NCBI GenBank assembly: GCA_015061365.1
Contig: SUWS01000020.1
Span: 1 to 43,787, forward strand
Direction of reading: 5' to 3'
From: Lentimicrobiaceae bacterium
Lineage (GTDB): Bacteria; Bacteroidota; Bacteroidia; Bacteroidales; F082
Length of the DNA stretch: 43,787 nucleotides
A program made the position numbers and the translations under genes. A model generated the notes under the pieces. That model ran no database searches. It was not told the origin of the DNA and was given only the letters and a program-made list of their open reading frames with translations. Positions 9,616-19,475 of this stretch are shown piece by piece. Positions within the stretch are counted from its first letter, which is position 1. Each line of letters opens with the position of its first letter.

Positions 9616-9779
9616 GATAATTGTAAATTGTAAATTGTCAATTGTTCATTGTCAATTAATATTTCAGTCCGTGTGCCTCTACGAGAGAGACGTATTTCTC
9701 AATTCATAATTCATAATTCACAATTCACAATTCACAATTATTTTAATTATGCATTATGAATTATGCATTATGCATTAAT
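9616..9779. repeat. Heptamer arrays after the ABC permease gene
   Basis: Heptamers of the AATTGTA/AATTGTC type (9616-9660) and the CATAATT/CACAATT and ATGCATT types (9700-9779) fill the gap up to the permease stop codon at 9775. Between them lies about 40 bp of unique sequence with a short GTAGAGGCAC phrase resembling the hairpin edge. Confidence 0.7.
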
Positions 9780-11097
9780 ATTTAATCCATTTCCATATCT
9801 CTTTCAGATTCGGTTTCTTGCCGTACATCAGGATTCCTGTTCTGTATATTTTTCCGGCAAGCCATGTTATCAAGATGAATGTCAGTATCAGTATTACGAG
9901 CGACACTACCACCTGCCAATATGGCACACCAAACGGTATTCTTATCATCATGGAGATAGGCGATGTGAATGGTATCATAGAAAGCCATATTCCTAAACTG
10001 CTGTCGGGATTGTTTACCATGGCGGTAGAACACACTATCGCTACTATCAAAGGCAACGACACTATGGTGCTGAACTGGTTGCTGTCGGTTTCGTTATCTA
10101 CCATTCCTCCGATGGCGGCGAACATGGCGGCATATAACAGATAGCCGAAAACGAAGTAGAATAAGAAACTCCACAAGATCGCTCCGAAGTTGATGGATTG
10201 TACCATATTGACAGCCTCAAGCATGATGTCTTGTCCTTGTGTCGTCTCTGTCATCTGGCTTATCTGTTCCGTCATGACGGTTCCCGAAGGCGACATGATT
10301 TCTGGTCCTAAGATAAATCCGCTTGCAACAAAATATATCGCTACTGTCAGAACTATCCATAATAGGAATTGTGTCAATCCGACTAAGGCGATGCCTACTA
10401 TCTTTCCCATCATGAGTTCGAAAGGCTTCACCGAACTGATGATGACTTCTATGATTCTGTTGGTCTTCTCTTCTATGACGCCGCGCAATACCTGATTGCT
10501 GAAGAGGAATACCGCGAAGTAGATTATTATAGCGAGCACCAATCCGATGATATATTCCAACTCGGCGTAACTCGTTTTCTCTCCGCTCTCCTCATCCATG
10601 CGTATCGTCGCGACGTTGATGTTGGTTTGTGTCGCTTTCACGACAGCGGGGTCGATGCCCGAGGCGATCAGTTTCTGATGTTCCACCACCTGCTTCATCT
10701 CTCTCTCGATATGACTTGTCAATGTCATCGGAATCTGCTTGTTGCTGTATAGCTTGGCGTTGACAGGGATATTCAATTCCGTAGCGGGAATATATAAGAC
10801 AGCGTCGTATATTCCTTCAAAGACGAAATTCTTCAGACTGTCTATATTCTCGTTTTCACTCTGATATATAAAGGTGTTCGCATCGGTGTTTTCTATCCTG
10901 CCTTCGAACATCCCGCTTTCATCTAAAACGGCGATAGACTTCTTGCTTTCCATCTGCTCCGACTTTATCATCAGCAGAGACGGCGCTATCATCAAAGCGG
11001 CGAAAAACAAAGGTCCTAAAAACGTCAATATTAAGAAACTGCGCTTCTTAACACGAGTGAGATATTCTCTTTTTAATATTATGCTGAAATTATTCAT
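9775..11097 (-). CDS. ABC-2 type transporter permease (NatB/YhaP-like)
   Basis: The 440-residue membrane protein has one N-terminal membrane segment (about 20-45) and a large extracytoplasmic region (about 50-170). A C-terminal block of about five or six segments follows, including LVLAIIIYFAVFLFSNQVLRG and the EEKTNRIIEVIISSVKPFEL motif typical of the NatB/YhaP branch of ABC-2 permeases. The gene for the matching ATPase lies directly upstream (11187-12131, 89 bp gap filled by heptamer repeats), so together they form an exporter. Family members export sodium, lipids or peptides, and the substrate here cannot be told. The C-terminus (EIWKWIKY) abuts a heptamer array. Confidence 0.88.
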   Translation of the reverse strand: MNNFSIILKREYLTRVKKRSFLILTFLGPLFFAALMIAPSLLMIKSEQMESKKSIAVLDESGMFEGRIENTDANTFIYQSENENIDSLKNFVFEGIYDAVLYIPATELNIPVNAKLYSNKQIPMTLTSHIEREMKQVVEHQKLIASGIDPAVVKATQTNINVATIRMDEESGEKTSYAELEYIIGLVLAIIIYFAVFLFSNQVLRGVIEEKTNRIIEVIISSVKPFELMMGKIVGIALVGLTQFLLWIVLTVAIYFVASGFILGPEIMSPSGTVMTEQISQMTETTQGQDIMLEAVNMVQSINFGAILWSFLFYFVFGYLLYAAMFAAIGGMVDNETDSNQFSTIVSLPLIVAIVCSTAMVNNPDSSLGIWLSMIPFTSPISMMIRIPFGVPYWQVVVSLVILILTFILITWLAGKIYRTGILMYGKKPNLKEIWKWIKY

Positions 11098-11111
11098 GAT
11101 TTTTATTAATT

Positions 11112-11202
11112 AACTTTGAACTTTGAACCTTGAACTTTGAACCTTGAACTTTGAACTTTAAACTTTGAACTACTATAAACTATTAACTATAAACTATTAA
11201 CT
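11112..11202. repeat. Heptamer array between ABC ATPase and permease genes
   Basis: Units CTTTGAA/CCTTGAA (11112-11170) run into ACTATAA/CTATTAA units (11171-11202). On the minus strand the array contains the last codons of the ATPase gene (QVNSL and stop), so the C-terminus of that protein is written in repeat DNA. Confidence 0.8.
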
Positions 11203-12131
11203 TGATTAATAAAAATGTCGTTCATAGAAGGTAGCAGTTCTCTGTATGAAACGATGGTTCCTTTTTCTGAAAGATAATTAATTAAGATATTAGGATTTAT
11301 ATCTTTATCGGCGCTGACAATAAGTTCCAACTCACCGTTGTTATCAGTCTTTTCAGATTCTATATTAAATCCTTCAGGTAAAACTTGAGAATCTGAAAAC
11401 TTGAAAATCTGAGAATTACTTTGTTCCTCTATTCTGAGTTTTATCTCGAACTTGTTGTCTTTAAAGTCTTGTTTGATCTGATAAACGCTGCCTTCCAAGA
11501 CTTTCTGACCTTTGTTGATAAGCATGATGTTATCGCAGAGTTCTTCTACGGAAGCCATATTGTGAGTTGAGAAGATTATTGTCGCGCCCTTGTCTCTCAA
11601 TTCCAATATTTCTTTTTTAAGTAAGTTGACGTTGATAGGGTCAAATCCGGAGAATGGTTCGTCGAAGATGAGCAGTTTAGGGTTATGAATAACAGTCACG
11701 ATGAACTGTATTTTCTGTTGCATACCTTTACTGAGTTCCTCAACTTTTCTGTCCCACCAGCTCAGTATGTCGAATTTCTTGAACCATTGTTTTAGACGTT
11801 TCTCTGCATCCTTATAGCTTACGCCTTTGAGCTGTGCGAGATATATGGCTTGTTCGCCGACTTTCATTGTTTTGTAGAGTCCTCTTTCTTCCGGGAGATA
11901 GCCGATATGCGAGATGTGGTTTCGGTTAAGTTTCTCTCCGTCGAATATTATCTCACCTTCGTCGGGAGCTGTAATCTGGTTGAGCATTCTTATCAGAGTT
12001 GTCTTTCCCGCTCCGTTAGGACCGAGGAGTCCGTAAATGCTTTGTCGCGGCACTTTGATACTGATATTATTCAGAGCTTTGTAATTACCGTATGTCTTGC
12101 TGACGTTATTAATCTCTATGAAACTTTGCAT
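11187..12131 (-). CDS. ABC transporter ATP-binding protein (NatA/YhaQ-like)
   Basis: This is the ATPase partner of the permease at 9775-11097. It shows Walker A GPNGAGKTT (residues 37-45), signature LSKGMQQK, Walker B LLIFDEPFSGFDP and the H-loop STHNM, followed by a C-terminal DUF4162-like region. Length 314 fits the family. Two oddities stand out. Residues near 239-251 (SNSQIFKFSDSQV) are encoded by an octamer array of the TCTGAAAA/CTTGAAAA type inserted in frame, and the last residues (QVNSL) come from a heptamer array. Both lie outside the nucleotide-binding core, so function may be kept. The gene sits downstream of dnaJ with a 168-bp repeat-filled gap. Confidence 0.92.
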   Translation of the reverse strand: MQSFIEINNVSKTYGNYKALNNISIKVPRQSIYGLLGPNGAGKTTLIRMLNQITAPDEGEIIFDGEKLNRNHISHIGYLPEERGLYKTMKVGEQAIYLAQLKGVSYKDAEKRLKQWFKKFDILSWWDRKVEELSKGMQQKIQFIVTVIHNPKLLIFDEPFSGFDPINVNLLKKEILELRDKGATIIFSTHNMASVEELCDNIMLINKGQKVLEGSVYQIKQDFKDNKFEIKLRIEEQSNSQIFKFSDSQVLPEGFNIESEKTDNNGELELIVSADKDINPNILINYLSEKGTIVSYRELLPSMNDIFINQVNSL

Positions 12132-12138
12132 GATTTAT

Positions 12139-12298
12139 TAGTTTAGAGTTTAGAGTTAATAGTTCATAGTTCATAGCAGTTCAAAAGTTGAAAGTTATTC
12201 GGCATAAAAGTTTATTGGAAATTTCTAACTAAAATACTTTCAACTATAAACAATAAAACTACTTTTAACTATAAACTATTAACTATAAACTTTATTAC
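12139..12298. repeat. Heptamer arrays between dnaJ and the ABC ATPase gene
   Basis: AGTTTAGAGTTAATAGTTCATAG-type heptamers (12139-12190) and AACTATAAACTATTA-type heptamers (12240-12292) flank about 50 bp of unique sequence. The second block starts within a few bases of the dnaJ stop codon. Confidence 0.7.
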
Positions 12299-12299
12299 A

Positions 12300-13451
12300 T
12301 TAACTGAAGAACTTCTTGAATCTCTTGAACGGGCCTTTGTCGTTATCGGAGTTAGGATTCATGTTTTCGCTGTCTAACAACGACTTCATGATTTTCTCTT
12401 CTTCTTTGTTGAGATGTTGAGGTGTCCATACGTTGACGTTAACGAGCAGGTCGCCTCTGCCGTATCCGTTGAGTTCCGGCAGACCTTTGTTTCTTAGTTT
12501 AATGACTTCTCCGCTTTGTGTTCCTGCAGGTATTTTCACTTCTGTTGTTCCGTCGATGACTGGCACTTCTACTGTAGCTCCGAGTGCTGCTTGCGGGAAG
12601 CTGATGAAGAGGTTATATATGAGGTCGTTGCCGTCGCGTTCAAGGTTTTTGTCTTTTTCTTCTTCTATTAATATTATAAGGTCACCTGCTATGCCGTTTC
12701 TTGCACCGGCGTTACCTTTACCTCTTACCGAGAGTTGCATTCCTTCGGCGACGCCAGCCGGGATATTGAGTTCAATGATTTCCTCGCTCTTTACGATGCC
12801 GTTACCTTGGCATTCAGGACATTTGTTCTTTATTATCTTACCTTCGCCGCCGCAGTTAGGACAAGTGGTCACTGTCTGCATCTGACCGAAGATAGAGTTC
12901 TGTATCTTCACTGTCTGACCTCTGCCGTTACATGTAGGGCAGGTCTCGAAACTATTGTCTTTAGCTCCGCTTCCTCCGCAATGCTGACAAGGAACGAATT
13001 TATTTACTTTTACTTTTTTCTTGACGCCTTCGTTTATCTCGCTGAGATTTAGTTTCACGCGCAAGCGCAGGTTGCTGCCTCTGTTGACGTGACGTTGAGC
13101 CTGACGGCCTCCGCCGCCGAATCCGCTGCTGAAGCTGAAACCTCCGCCACCGCCGCCGAAGAGGTCGCTGAAGATGTCGCCGAAATGACTGAAGATGTCA
13201 TCCATTCCGCTGAAGCCTTGTTGACCATTCAATCCCGCATGACCGAACTGGTCGTAACGAGAACGTTTGTCAGGGTTGCTCAGCACTTCGTATGCTTCGG
13301 CAGCTTCTTTAAATTTCTCTTCCGCATCCTTGTCGTCCGGGTTTTTGTCAGGGTGATATTTTATAGCCATCTTACGATAGGCTTTCTTTATCTCATCACT
13401 GGTAGCGTTTTTAGGCACTTCCAATACTTCGTAGTAATCCCTTTTCTCCAT
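12300..13451 (-). CDS. dnaJ: Chaperone protein DnaJ
   Basis: This cytoplasmic co-chaperone stimulates the DnaK ATPase and holds unfolded clients. The 383-residue protein is a complete type I J protein: J domain (1-70) with HPD at 33-35, a Gly/Phe-rich linker ([18 protein letters not shown]), four zinc-binding repeats ([32 protein letters not shown]), and two beta-sandwich client-binding domains. It follows grpE by 19 bp on the same strand, the usual Bacteroidota operon; dnaK is not in the window. Confidence 0.97.
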   Translation of the reverse strand: MEKRDYYEVLEVPKNATSDEIKKAYRKMAIKYHPDKNPDDKDAEEKFKEAAEAYEVLSNPDKRSRYDQFGHAGLNGQQGFSGMDDIFSHFGDIFSDLFGGGGGGFSFSSGFGGGGRQAQRHVNRGSNLRLRVKLNLSEINEGVKKKVKVNKFVPCQHCGGSGAKDNSFETCPTCNGRGQTVKIQNSIFGQMQTVTTCPNCGGEGKIIKNKCPECQGNGIVKSEEIIELNIPAGVAEGMQLSVRGKGNAGARNGIAGDLIILIEEEKDKNLERDGNDLIYNLFISFPQAALGATVEVPVIDGTTEVKIPAGTQSGEVIKLRNKGLPELNGYGRGDLLVNVNVWTPQHLNKEEEKIMKSLLDSENMNPNSDNDKGPFKRFKKFFS

Positions 13452-13470
13452 TGTTTTTTTGTTTTAAAAA

Positions 13471-14037
13471 TCAACCACCTACAACGACACGCGCATAACG
13501 TATGACTTTGCCGTTAAGCTTATAACCTTTTTGAATTACGTCTAACACTTTACCTTTTTGCGACTCGTCAGTGACAGGAACATTTGTCAGTGCTTCGTGT
13601 TCATCGGTATCGAATGTGACGTCTTTAGCATTTATTTCTTCCAAACCTTTCTGTTCCAAAGTGCGTTTGAATTTATTATAGATCAGCAATACGCCTTCGT
13701 AGTTAGCATCGGTTTCTTTATTTTCCATTGTCTGAAGCGCACGTTCAAAATCATCAAGTATTGGAAGCAGGTCGACCATTATACTTTCTGAAGCAGTCTT
13801 CGACAATTCGATTTTTTCTTTGGCTGTACGTTTGCGGTAGTTGTCGAACTCTGAGAAAAGACGTAAATATTTATCGTTCAGTTCGTCGTATTTCTCTGTC
13901 AGTTCTTCGATTTGTTTGTCGTTTTTGTTTCTCTTGTTTCTTCTGCCTTTCGGTTCTTCTTCATGAACTGCATTCTGTTTGTTAACGTTCTCTTGATTCT
14001 CGTTGACGTTAGCATTTTCTTTCATATTCTCTTCCAT
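13471..14037 (-). CDS. grpE: Nucleotide exchange factor GrpE
   Basis: The protein has a charged, low-complexity N-terminus (1-45), a long coiled coil (about 45-90, with EKYDELNDKYLRLFSEFDNY), and the C-terminal beta-domain with LEEINAKDVTFDTDEHEAL and VIQKGYKLNGKVIRYARVVV. These match the GrpE signature. It releases ADP from DnaK. At 188 residues the size is typical. It is the first gene of a grpE-dnaJ operon; the 150 bp upstream contain no consensus -7 box but include a short inverted repeat, GACATTTTGTC. Confidence 0.95.
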   Translation of the reverse strand: MEENMKENANVNENQENVNKQNAVHEEEPKGRRNKRNKNDKQIEELTEKYDELNDKYLRLFSEFDNYRKRTAKEKIELSKTASESIMVDLLPILDDFERALQTMENKETDANYEGVLLIYNKFKRTLEQKGLEEINAKDVTFDTDEHEALTNVPVTDESQKGKVLDVIQKGYKLNGKVIRYARVVVGG

Positions 14038-14188
14038 GGATATATAATATTAATATTTATTAACTAAGTGAAACTTTTTTTCGCTTAACAAATTATTTGC
14101 CACGAATAGCTATACGACGACATTTGACAAAATGTCACATTACAACTATTTCATCTAACAAATATCGAAGGCTCGGTCTATAATAAAC

Positions 14189-14219
14189 AAAACCCCAAAA
14201 CAGGATATTTTGAGGTTTT
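14189..14219 (-). terminator. Hairpin terminator after rpoD
   Basis: On the minus strand AAAACCTCAAAA and TTTTGGGGTTTT form a 12-bp stem (one T:G) around a 7-nt loop, 37 bp after the rpoD stop. The T-rich right arm supplies the U tract. It also isolates the grpE promoter region from rpoD transcription. Confidence 0.65.
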
Positions 14220-14255
14220 GAGTCAATTTTTAGCAGCGAGATTATCCGTATAATT

Positions 14256-15116
14256 TTACAGATAGCTCTTGAGGATTTTACTTCTACTTGTGTGTTTCAA
14301 GCGTCTGATGGCTTTTTCTTTAATCTGTCTTACGCGTTCGCGGGTAAGGTCGAACTTCTCGCCTATTTCTTCCAATGTCATCGGATGGCTTCCGTTCAGA
14401 CCGAAATAGAGACGGACGACATCAGCTTCGCGAGGTGTGAGTGTTGAAATGGCACGGTCGATTTCTTTTCTTAATGATTCATAGAGGAGCTCAGTCTCTG
14501 GTGTCACCACTTCGTCGCTTTTCAAGACGTCGTACATATTATTATCTTCGTCTTGAACGAGAGGAGCGTCCATTGATACGTGACGGCCTGCGTTTTTCAT
14601 TGATTCTTTAACCTCAGCCTCGGTGATGTCGAGTGCCTCAGCGATTTCCTCCGCATTAGGTTCGCGTTCAAACTCCTGTTCCAACTTGGCGTATGTCTTG
14701 TTGATTTTATTGATAGAGCCGATCTTGTTGAGTGGTAGACGGACTATACGCGATTGTTCTGCCAAAGCTTGGAGGATGGATTGACGGATCCACCATACGG
14801 CGTAAGAGATAAATTTGAAGCCTCTGGTCTCGTCAAAACGTTGTGCCGCCTTGATAAGACCTAAATTACCTTCATTAATAAGGTCAGGAAGACTCAGCCC
14901 TTGATTCTGATATTGCTTCGAAACGGAAACGACGAAACGGAGGTTGGCTTTTGTAAGTTTCTCGAGAGCTATCTTATCGCCCTGTCTGATTCTCTGCGCC
15001 AATTCTACCTCTTCCTCTGCTGTGATAAGTTCTACTTTTCCGATTTCTTGCAAATACTTGTCAAGAGACGCTGTCTCTCTGTTGGTAACCTGCTTGGTAA
15101 TTTTTAACTGCCTCAT
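14256..15116 (-). CDS. rpoD: RNA polymerase primary sigma factor RpoD (SigA)
   Basis: This 286-residue sigma-70 factor has the short form typical of Bacteroidota, with no long region 1.1. It shows region 1.2 ([20 protein letters not shown]), region 2 with the RpoD box [14 protein letters not shown], region 3, and region 4.2 with [20 protein letters not shown]. It directs recognition of the TTTG/TAnnTTTG promoters found all over this window. It lies downstream of pnp; the 94-bp gap is taken up by octamer repeats, which leave little room for a separate promoter, so cotranscription with pnp is likely. Confidence 0.96.
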   Translation of the reverse strand: MRQLKITKQVTNRETASLDKYLQEIGKVELITAEEEVELAQRIRQGDKIALEKLTKANLRFVVSVSKQYQNQGLSLPDLINEGNLGLIKAAQRFDETRGFKFISYAVWWIRQSILQALAEQSRIVRLPLNKIGSINKINKTYAKLEQEFEREPNAEEIAEALDITEAEVKESMKNAGRHVSMDAPLVQDEDNNMYDVLKSDEVVTPETELLYESLRKEIDRAISTLTPREADVVRLYFGLNGSHPMTLEEIGEKFDLTRERVRQIKEKAIRRLKHTSRSKILKSYL

Positions 15117-15130
15117 TTATTATAATTTTA

Positions 15131-15210
15131 AAATTTGAAAACTTGAAAACTTGAAAACTTGAAAACCTGAGAATAGTTTTCAGATTCTCAGATTTTCAGA
15201 TTCTCAGATC
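15131..15210. repeat. Octamer arrays between pnp and rpoD
   Basis: Units ACTTGAAA (15135-15170) and TTCTCAGA/TTTTCAGA (15178-15209) are the two strands of one family, so the region can fold back on itself. The array starts directly at the pnp stop codon. Confidence 0.75.
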
Positions 15211-17433
15211 TTATTTCTTTTCTGGTTTTCCTTTTCTGTTATCGTGACTTTTATTGTCGTTATGACCTTTTTTGTCGTTACGAGGACGTTCTGGTCTTTC
15301 TACGTAACCTTCTGGTTTAGGCAACAAGGCTTTTCTTGAAAGACGTAATTTGCCTGTCTTTTGTTCTATTTCGATAAGTTTAACATCTATCTGGTCGCCT
15401 TCTTTGAGGATGCCGTCCAAGTTTTCGAGACGTTTCCAATCTACTTCAGAGATGTGCAATAATCCGTCCTTACCTGGTAATATCTCTACGAATGCGCCGA
15501 ATGCCATTATAGATCTCACTGTACCTCTGTATATTTCGCCTACTTCAGGAACTGCCACAATAGCACGTACTTTAGCTTTGGCTGCTTCGAGGTCTTCCTT
15601 ATTTGTTGAAGCGATTTCTACTACACCGCAATTTTCTTCTTCGGTGATGACGATAACAGTATTAGTTACTTTCTGTATTTCTTGAACGACTTTACCGCCA
15701 GGTCCTATAACTGCACCGATACTGTCTTTAGGTATGCAGACTTTCTCGATACGTGGCACACTTTCTTTGTAGTCAGCTCTTGGTTCTGTGATGGTCTTGG
15801 CCATCTCTCCGAGTATATGCATACGTCCTGCTCTTGCTTGTTCGAGAGCTTCTGTAAGTACTTCGTATGAAAGACCGTCAACTTTAATGTCCATCTGACA
15901 AGCTGTGATACCGTCTTTTGTACCTGTGACTTTGAAGTCCATGTCACCGAGGTGGTCTTCGTCACCGAGGATGTCTGACAAGACTGCATATTTTCCGGTT
16001 TCGTTATCTGTGATGAGTCCCATTGCGATACCTGCTACAGGTTTTTTCATCTTGACGCCGGCATCCATGAGTGCGAGTGTACCGCCACATACTGATGCCA
16101 TTGAAGAAGAACCGTTAGATTCTAAGATGTCAGAGACGACACGTATTGTATAAGGATTCTCGTCTTCGCCAGGAATCATTGATTTGAGAGCTCTTTCGGC
16201 GAGATTGCCGTGACCTATCTCACGACGGCTGACTCCGCGGCTTGGTTTGCATTCGCCTGTTGCGAAGCTTGGGAAGTTGTAGTGTAACATGAAGTTTGAT
16301 GTTCCTGTCACTACCGCACCGTCAATTGTCTGTTCGTCTAATTTTGTTCCTAATGTAACAGTGACAAGAGCTTGAGTTTCACCACGTGTGAATATAGCTG
16401 AGCCATGTGTTGAAGGAAGTACATCGACTTCTGTCCAGATTGGACGTATCTGGTCTAACTTACGACCATCTAATCTCTTTCTCTCTATGAGGATAGCGTC
16501 ACGGACGGCTTTGCGTTGAATATCGTGGAAATAACGTTTTGCCATTGAGCCTTTTTCTTCTAACTCTTCCTCGCTGAAGTTCTCGAGATATGATTCTAAG
16601 ATAGCTTCGAAATTCTCTTCACGTTCATGTTTGTTGGCGTTGCCTGTAAGAGCGAAGTCGTAACATGGTTTGTAAAGTTTCTCCATCATGTCAGCTCTGA
16701 GTTCTTCGTCGTTGACTTCATGGCAATATTCACGTTTTGTCTGTGCTTTCTCTACTTTTGAAGCGAGTTCTATCTGAGCTTGGCAGTGAACTCTGATAGC
16801 TTCGTGAGCCGCTTTCAAAGCGTTAAGCATAACCTCTTCTGAGACTTCTTTTGATTCGCCTTCAACCATGCAGATGTCTTTCATCGAAGCTGCCACCATA
16901 AGTTCGAGGTCAGCGTCTTTAAGAGCTTCTTCTTTAGGGTTGATGACGTATTCACCGTTGATATAAGCCACACGTACTTCAGAGATTGGACCGTGGAATG
17001 GTATATCCGACACTGCTATAGCTGCTGATGCTGCGAGTGCTGCGTATGCGTCTGGCAAGACGCCTGTTTCTCCTGAAAGTAGTGTTATCTGCACTTGTGT
17101 CTCTGCGTGATAATCGTCTGGGAATAATGGTCTCAATGCTCTGTCGACGAGACGTGAGATCAGGATTTCATAGTCTGATGGTTTTCCTTCGCGTTTGAAG
17201 AAGCCGCCTGGGAACTTACCTGTTGCGGCATATTTTTCTTTGTAGTCAACTGAAAGTGGTAAAAAGTCGACATCATCTTTTGCGTCTTTTGCTGTAACGA
17301 CTGTTGCTAACAATACTGTTTTACCGCATGTTACCACTGCTGCTCCGTCTGCTTGTTTTGCCAAACGACCAGTCTCTATAATGATAGTTTCGTCGCCGAG
17401 CTGTATGGTTTGTTTAATTCCTTCTGGACCCAT
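15211..17433 (-). CDS. pnp: Polyribonucleotide nucleotidyltransferase (PNPase)
   Basis: This phosphorolytic 3'-5' exoribonuclease acts in mRNA decay. The 740 residues contain the two RNase PH domains (about 10-150 and 320-545; [20 protein letters not shown] in the first, [20 protein letters not shown] in the second). An alpha-helical linker is followed by a KH domain (about 565-620, [16 protein letters not shown]) and an S1 domain (about 630-700, [20 protein letters not shown]). The tail is Lys/Asp/Asn-rich. It follows rpsO, an arrangement shared by many bacteria, with its own -7 box (17476-17483) as well as a terminator in between. Confidence 0.97.
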   Translation of the reverse strand: MGPEGIKQTIQLGDETIIIETGRLAKQADGAAVVTCGKTVLLATVVTAKDAKDDVDFLPLSVDYKEKYAATGKFPGGFFKREGKPSDYEILISRLVDRALRPLFPDDYHAETQVQITLLSGETGVLPDAYAALAASAAIAVSDIPFHGPISEVRVAYINGEYVINPKEEALKDADLELMVAASMKDICMVEGESKEVSEEVMLNALKAAHEAIRVHCQAQIELASKVEKAQTKREYCHEVNDEELRADMMEKLYKPCYDFALTGNANKHEREENFEAILESYLENFSEEELEEKGSMAKRYFHDIQRKAVRDAILIERKRLDGRKLDQIRPIWTEVDVLPSTHGSAIFTRGETQALVTVTLGTKLDEQTIDGAVVTGTSNFMLHYNFPSFATGECKPSRGVSRREIGHGNLAERALKSMIPGEDENPYTIRVVSDILESNGSSSMASVCGGTLALMDAGVKMKKPVAGIAMGLITDNETGKYAVLSDILGDEDHLGDMDFKVTGTKDGITACQMDIKVDGLSYEVLTEALEQARAGRMHILGEMAKTITEPRADYKESVPRIEKVCIPKDSIGAVIGPGGKVVQEIQKVTNTVIVITEEENCGVVEIASTNKEDLEAAKAKVRAIVAVPEVGEIYRGTVRSIMAFGAFVEILPGKDGLLHISEVDWKRLENLDGILKEGDQIDVKLIEIEQKTGKLRLSRKALLPKPEGYVERPERPRNDKKGHNDNKSHDNRKGKPEKK

Positions 17434-17475
17434 TTTCGTTTCTTTTTAGTAAATATATTAATAGGTGTTTGGTGT

Positions 17476-17483
17476 CAAATATA
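17476..17483 (-). promoter_or_regulatory. -7 box of pnp
   Basis: The minus strand reads TATATTTG, a perfect match, with TTG about 18 bp upstream inside the rpsO terminator. Leader length to the pnp ATG is about 40 nt. Confidence 0.65.
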
Positions 17484-17491
17484 ATATACGC

Positions 17492-17524
17492 AAAAAAAAG
17501 GCAATCTTAAATTGCCTTTTTTTT
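17492..17524 (-). terminator. Rho-independent terminator between rpsO and pnp
   Basis: GGCAAT and ATTGCC form a 6-bp stem with a 5-nt loop, extended by A/T pairs on both sides (eight A, eight T), 22 bp after the rpsO stop. Confidence 0.75.
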
Positions 17525-17545
17525 GCTATCACGCACGTCGCGCTA

Positions 17546-17815
17546 TTATTTTCTAATACCTAATTCTTTGATGATAGTACGATATCTTTCAATATCTTTA
17601 CGTTTTAAGTAATCGAGGAGTCTTCTTCTCTTACCTACAAGACCGACCAATGAACGCATTGTTGCAACGTCTTTATTGTTTTGTTTCATGTGTTCAGTCA
17701 AATGTTTAATTCTGAATGTGAACAATGCAATTTGTCCTTCTGCTGAACCTGTGTCTTGTGCATTTTTGCCGTATGCACTGAAAAATTCTGATTTCTTTTC
17801 TGCAGTTAAATACAT
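17546..17815 (-). CDS. rpsO: 30S ribosomal protein S15
   Basis: The product is 89 residues, full length for S15. It contains the diagnostic TGSAEGQIALFTFRIKHLTE and the RSLVGLVGKRRRLLDYLKRK helix that binds the central domain of 16S rRNA. It is driven by the consensus promoter at 17851-17858, with pnp downstream. Confidence 0.97.
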   Translation of the reverse strand: MYLTAEKKSEFFSAYGKNAQDTGSAEGQIALFTFRIKHLTEHMKQNNKDVATMRSLVGLVGKRRRLLDYLKRKDIERYRTIIKELGIRK

Positions 17816-17850
17816 ATCTTTTCTTTTTATCTTCTTTCTTTTTCGGACTG

Positions 17851-17858
17851 CAAAGATA
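17851..17858 (-). promoter_or_regulatory. -7 box of rpsO
   Basis: The minus strand reads TATCTTTG, a perfect match, 36 bp upstream of the start codon, in an A/T-rich setting typical of strong Bacteroidota promoters. Confidence 0.75.
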
Positions 17859-17999
17859 CTATTTTTTTTGTTAGAAAAAACTTTTTTTAATATTTTTTTA
17901 ATAAGAATAGTATCTATATCTAATTATTTGATATTTAACAAAATAAAAAATTATCTTTAAACCTTAAGTCTTCAAACTAAAAAAAAACACGAATCAATA

Positions 18000-18026
18000 G
18001 CAAAGCAATTTATAGAAATCACCTTT
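18000..18026. repeat. CTTCTATAAATTGC-type dispersed repeat at the antiporter stop
   Basis: GCAAAGCAATTTATAGAAATC followed by ACCTTTAA is a variant of the element at 32041-32067 and 32661-32690. On the minus strand it begins at the stop codon of the antiporter gene. Confidence 0.6.
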
Positions 18027-19398
18027 AAAGTAAGATATTGGGTATGTCATCATTATCGCTGATAATAATTTTATCTTCTTCAGATATTGATCCAGAATCG
18101 TCTTTTGCTTCCTCTAAAGACTGTGCCTCATCGTCATTCAATATTACTTTCTTGCCAAAGAATGAGAAATATATCAGTTTTATATAAAACATCCTGAATT
18201 TTTCAGATTTCTCTAAAAGAGGTACAAGCACCGACGTGAATATTATAGTAAAGAAAATCACGGAGAAAACTATGTTACTTACTCTTTCGCAACCGGCAAG
18301 TCCCGACTGTGAAATCATGGTAGCGAGTACTGCCGCAGCGAGTCCTCTCGGTATCATCATCGACAGGAAAGCTCTGTCCTTGTTGTTAATGCCCTTTATT
18401 TCTGATGGAAGTGAAATCCTTACAACAATTATTCTTAATAATATCATCAAGAATGAAATGCCTAAACCGATTAACAATGAGATAAAGCTATCGAATTTGA
18501 TTGAGATTCCTACGTATACGAAGAAAAATGTCTTCATTAAAAACACCAACTCGCTGAACAAGGTCTTTTCTGTAGGATTGAGAAGTGTTGGGCGTCTGTC
18601 GAAGAATTTTCTCAGCCATCTTTTGTAAATGGCGTCCATATTCGCCAATCCTATTCCGAACGCCAAGGCGGAGATAATGCCGCTGTAACCTAACAACTCA
18701 TTGATACCGTATATTATGAAAACAAATGCCGGAGTTGTAAATATAGAGTTATCAATTGTCCTGACCTTATCTAAAACCATCGACCAGAATATCGAGCCGA
18801 TGAATCCGATTAACGACGCTAATAAGAACGAAGAGAAGACCTGACCGAATATTATTCCGACCCTGAACTCTCCGTATTTGTACGACTCGAAGATAGCTAA
18901 GGCTACTACGATACATAAGATTGCGCTGAACGCCGACTCTAATATCAATATCGTCTTACTTTTCTCACCAATGCTGATTTGCTTCACCAATGGAATCGCG
19001 ACCGCCGACGATGATCCTCCTAATGCGGCTCCCAACATGAAACTGATACCAGGATTCATGCCTAAGATAAGCCATCCGAGAAGACCGATAGAGACAAATG
19101 TCACAAGGAAATTTACGATGGTTAACGAGATAGTGTTTTTGATAGATTCAGCTAATGTCTTGAAAGACAACTCCGTTCCGCTTTCAAATAGAAGGATTAC
19201 AAGTGTGAGCTGACCGAAGATATTGCCCATGGAACTTAATTTATCGGCATCGACAATTTTAAAAAGTGGACCGATAACAATACCTATGAGCATGAGCATA
19301 AGAACGTCTGGAATTCTTTTCTTGCTGAAGATTTCTGCGAACCAGTGCGCCGCAAAAATCAATGTCCCTAATGTCAATATAAGTAATGCTGGTTCCAT
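18025..19398 (-). CDS. Monovalent cation:proton antiporter (CPA family, PF00999)
   Basis: An inner-membrane exchanger with about 12 hydrophobic segments over residues 1-410. Conserved features include IPDVLMLMLIGIVIGPL, LLFESGTELSFKTL, LGGSSSAVAIPL and the late motif MIPRGLAAAVLATM of the NhaP-like branch. The last 45 residues are acidic and cytoplasmic. I place the start at 19398 (MEPALLILTL), not at the longer in-frame ATG at 19440, because a perfect -7 box lies between the two. The length is then 457 residues. Na+/H+ or K+/H+ exchange is likely, but ion choice cannot be read. The stop codon sits in a dispersed repeat. Confidence 0.88.
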   Translation of the reverse strand: MEPALLILTLGTLIFAAHWFAEIFSKKRIPDVLMLMLIGIVIGPLFKIVDADKLSSMGNIFGQLTLVILLFESGTELSFKTLAESIKNTISLTIVNFLVTFVSIGLLGWLILGMNPGISFMLGAALGGSSSAVAIPLVKQISIGEKSKTILILESAFSAILCIVVALAIFESYKYGEFRVGIIFGQVFSSFLLASLIGFIGSIFWSMVLDKVRTIDNSIFTTPAFVFIIYGINELLGYSGIISALAFGIGLANMDAIYKRWLRKFFDRRPTLLNPTEKTLFSELVFLMKTFFFVYVGISIKFDSFISLLIGLGISFLMILLRIIVVRISLPSEIKGINNKDRAFLSMMIPRGLAAAVLATMISQSGLAGCERVSNIVFSVIFFTIIFTSVLVPLLEKSEKFRMFYIKLIYFSFFGKKVILNDDEAQSLEEAKDDSGSISEEDKIIISDNDDIPNILL

Positions 19399-19412
19399 GG
19401 ATATTTTTTTTG

Positions 19413-19420
19413 CAAAGATA
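19413..19420 (-). promoter_or_regulatory. -7 box of the antiporter gene
   Basis: The minus strand reads TATCTTTG, a perfect match, with TTG about 18-19 bp upstream. It leaves a leader of only about 10 nt to the ATG at 19398, and it decides the start codon choice. Confidence 0.7.
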
Positions 19421-19475
19421 AAAAAAAAGACAACAGTCAACAGATAACAGACAACGGATTTTTTTTAGCGATACA

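Noticed and set aside
18025..19440. Antiporter start at 19440
   Set aside because: The consensus -7 box at 19413-19420 would lie inside the coding region; the start at 19398 follows it.
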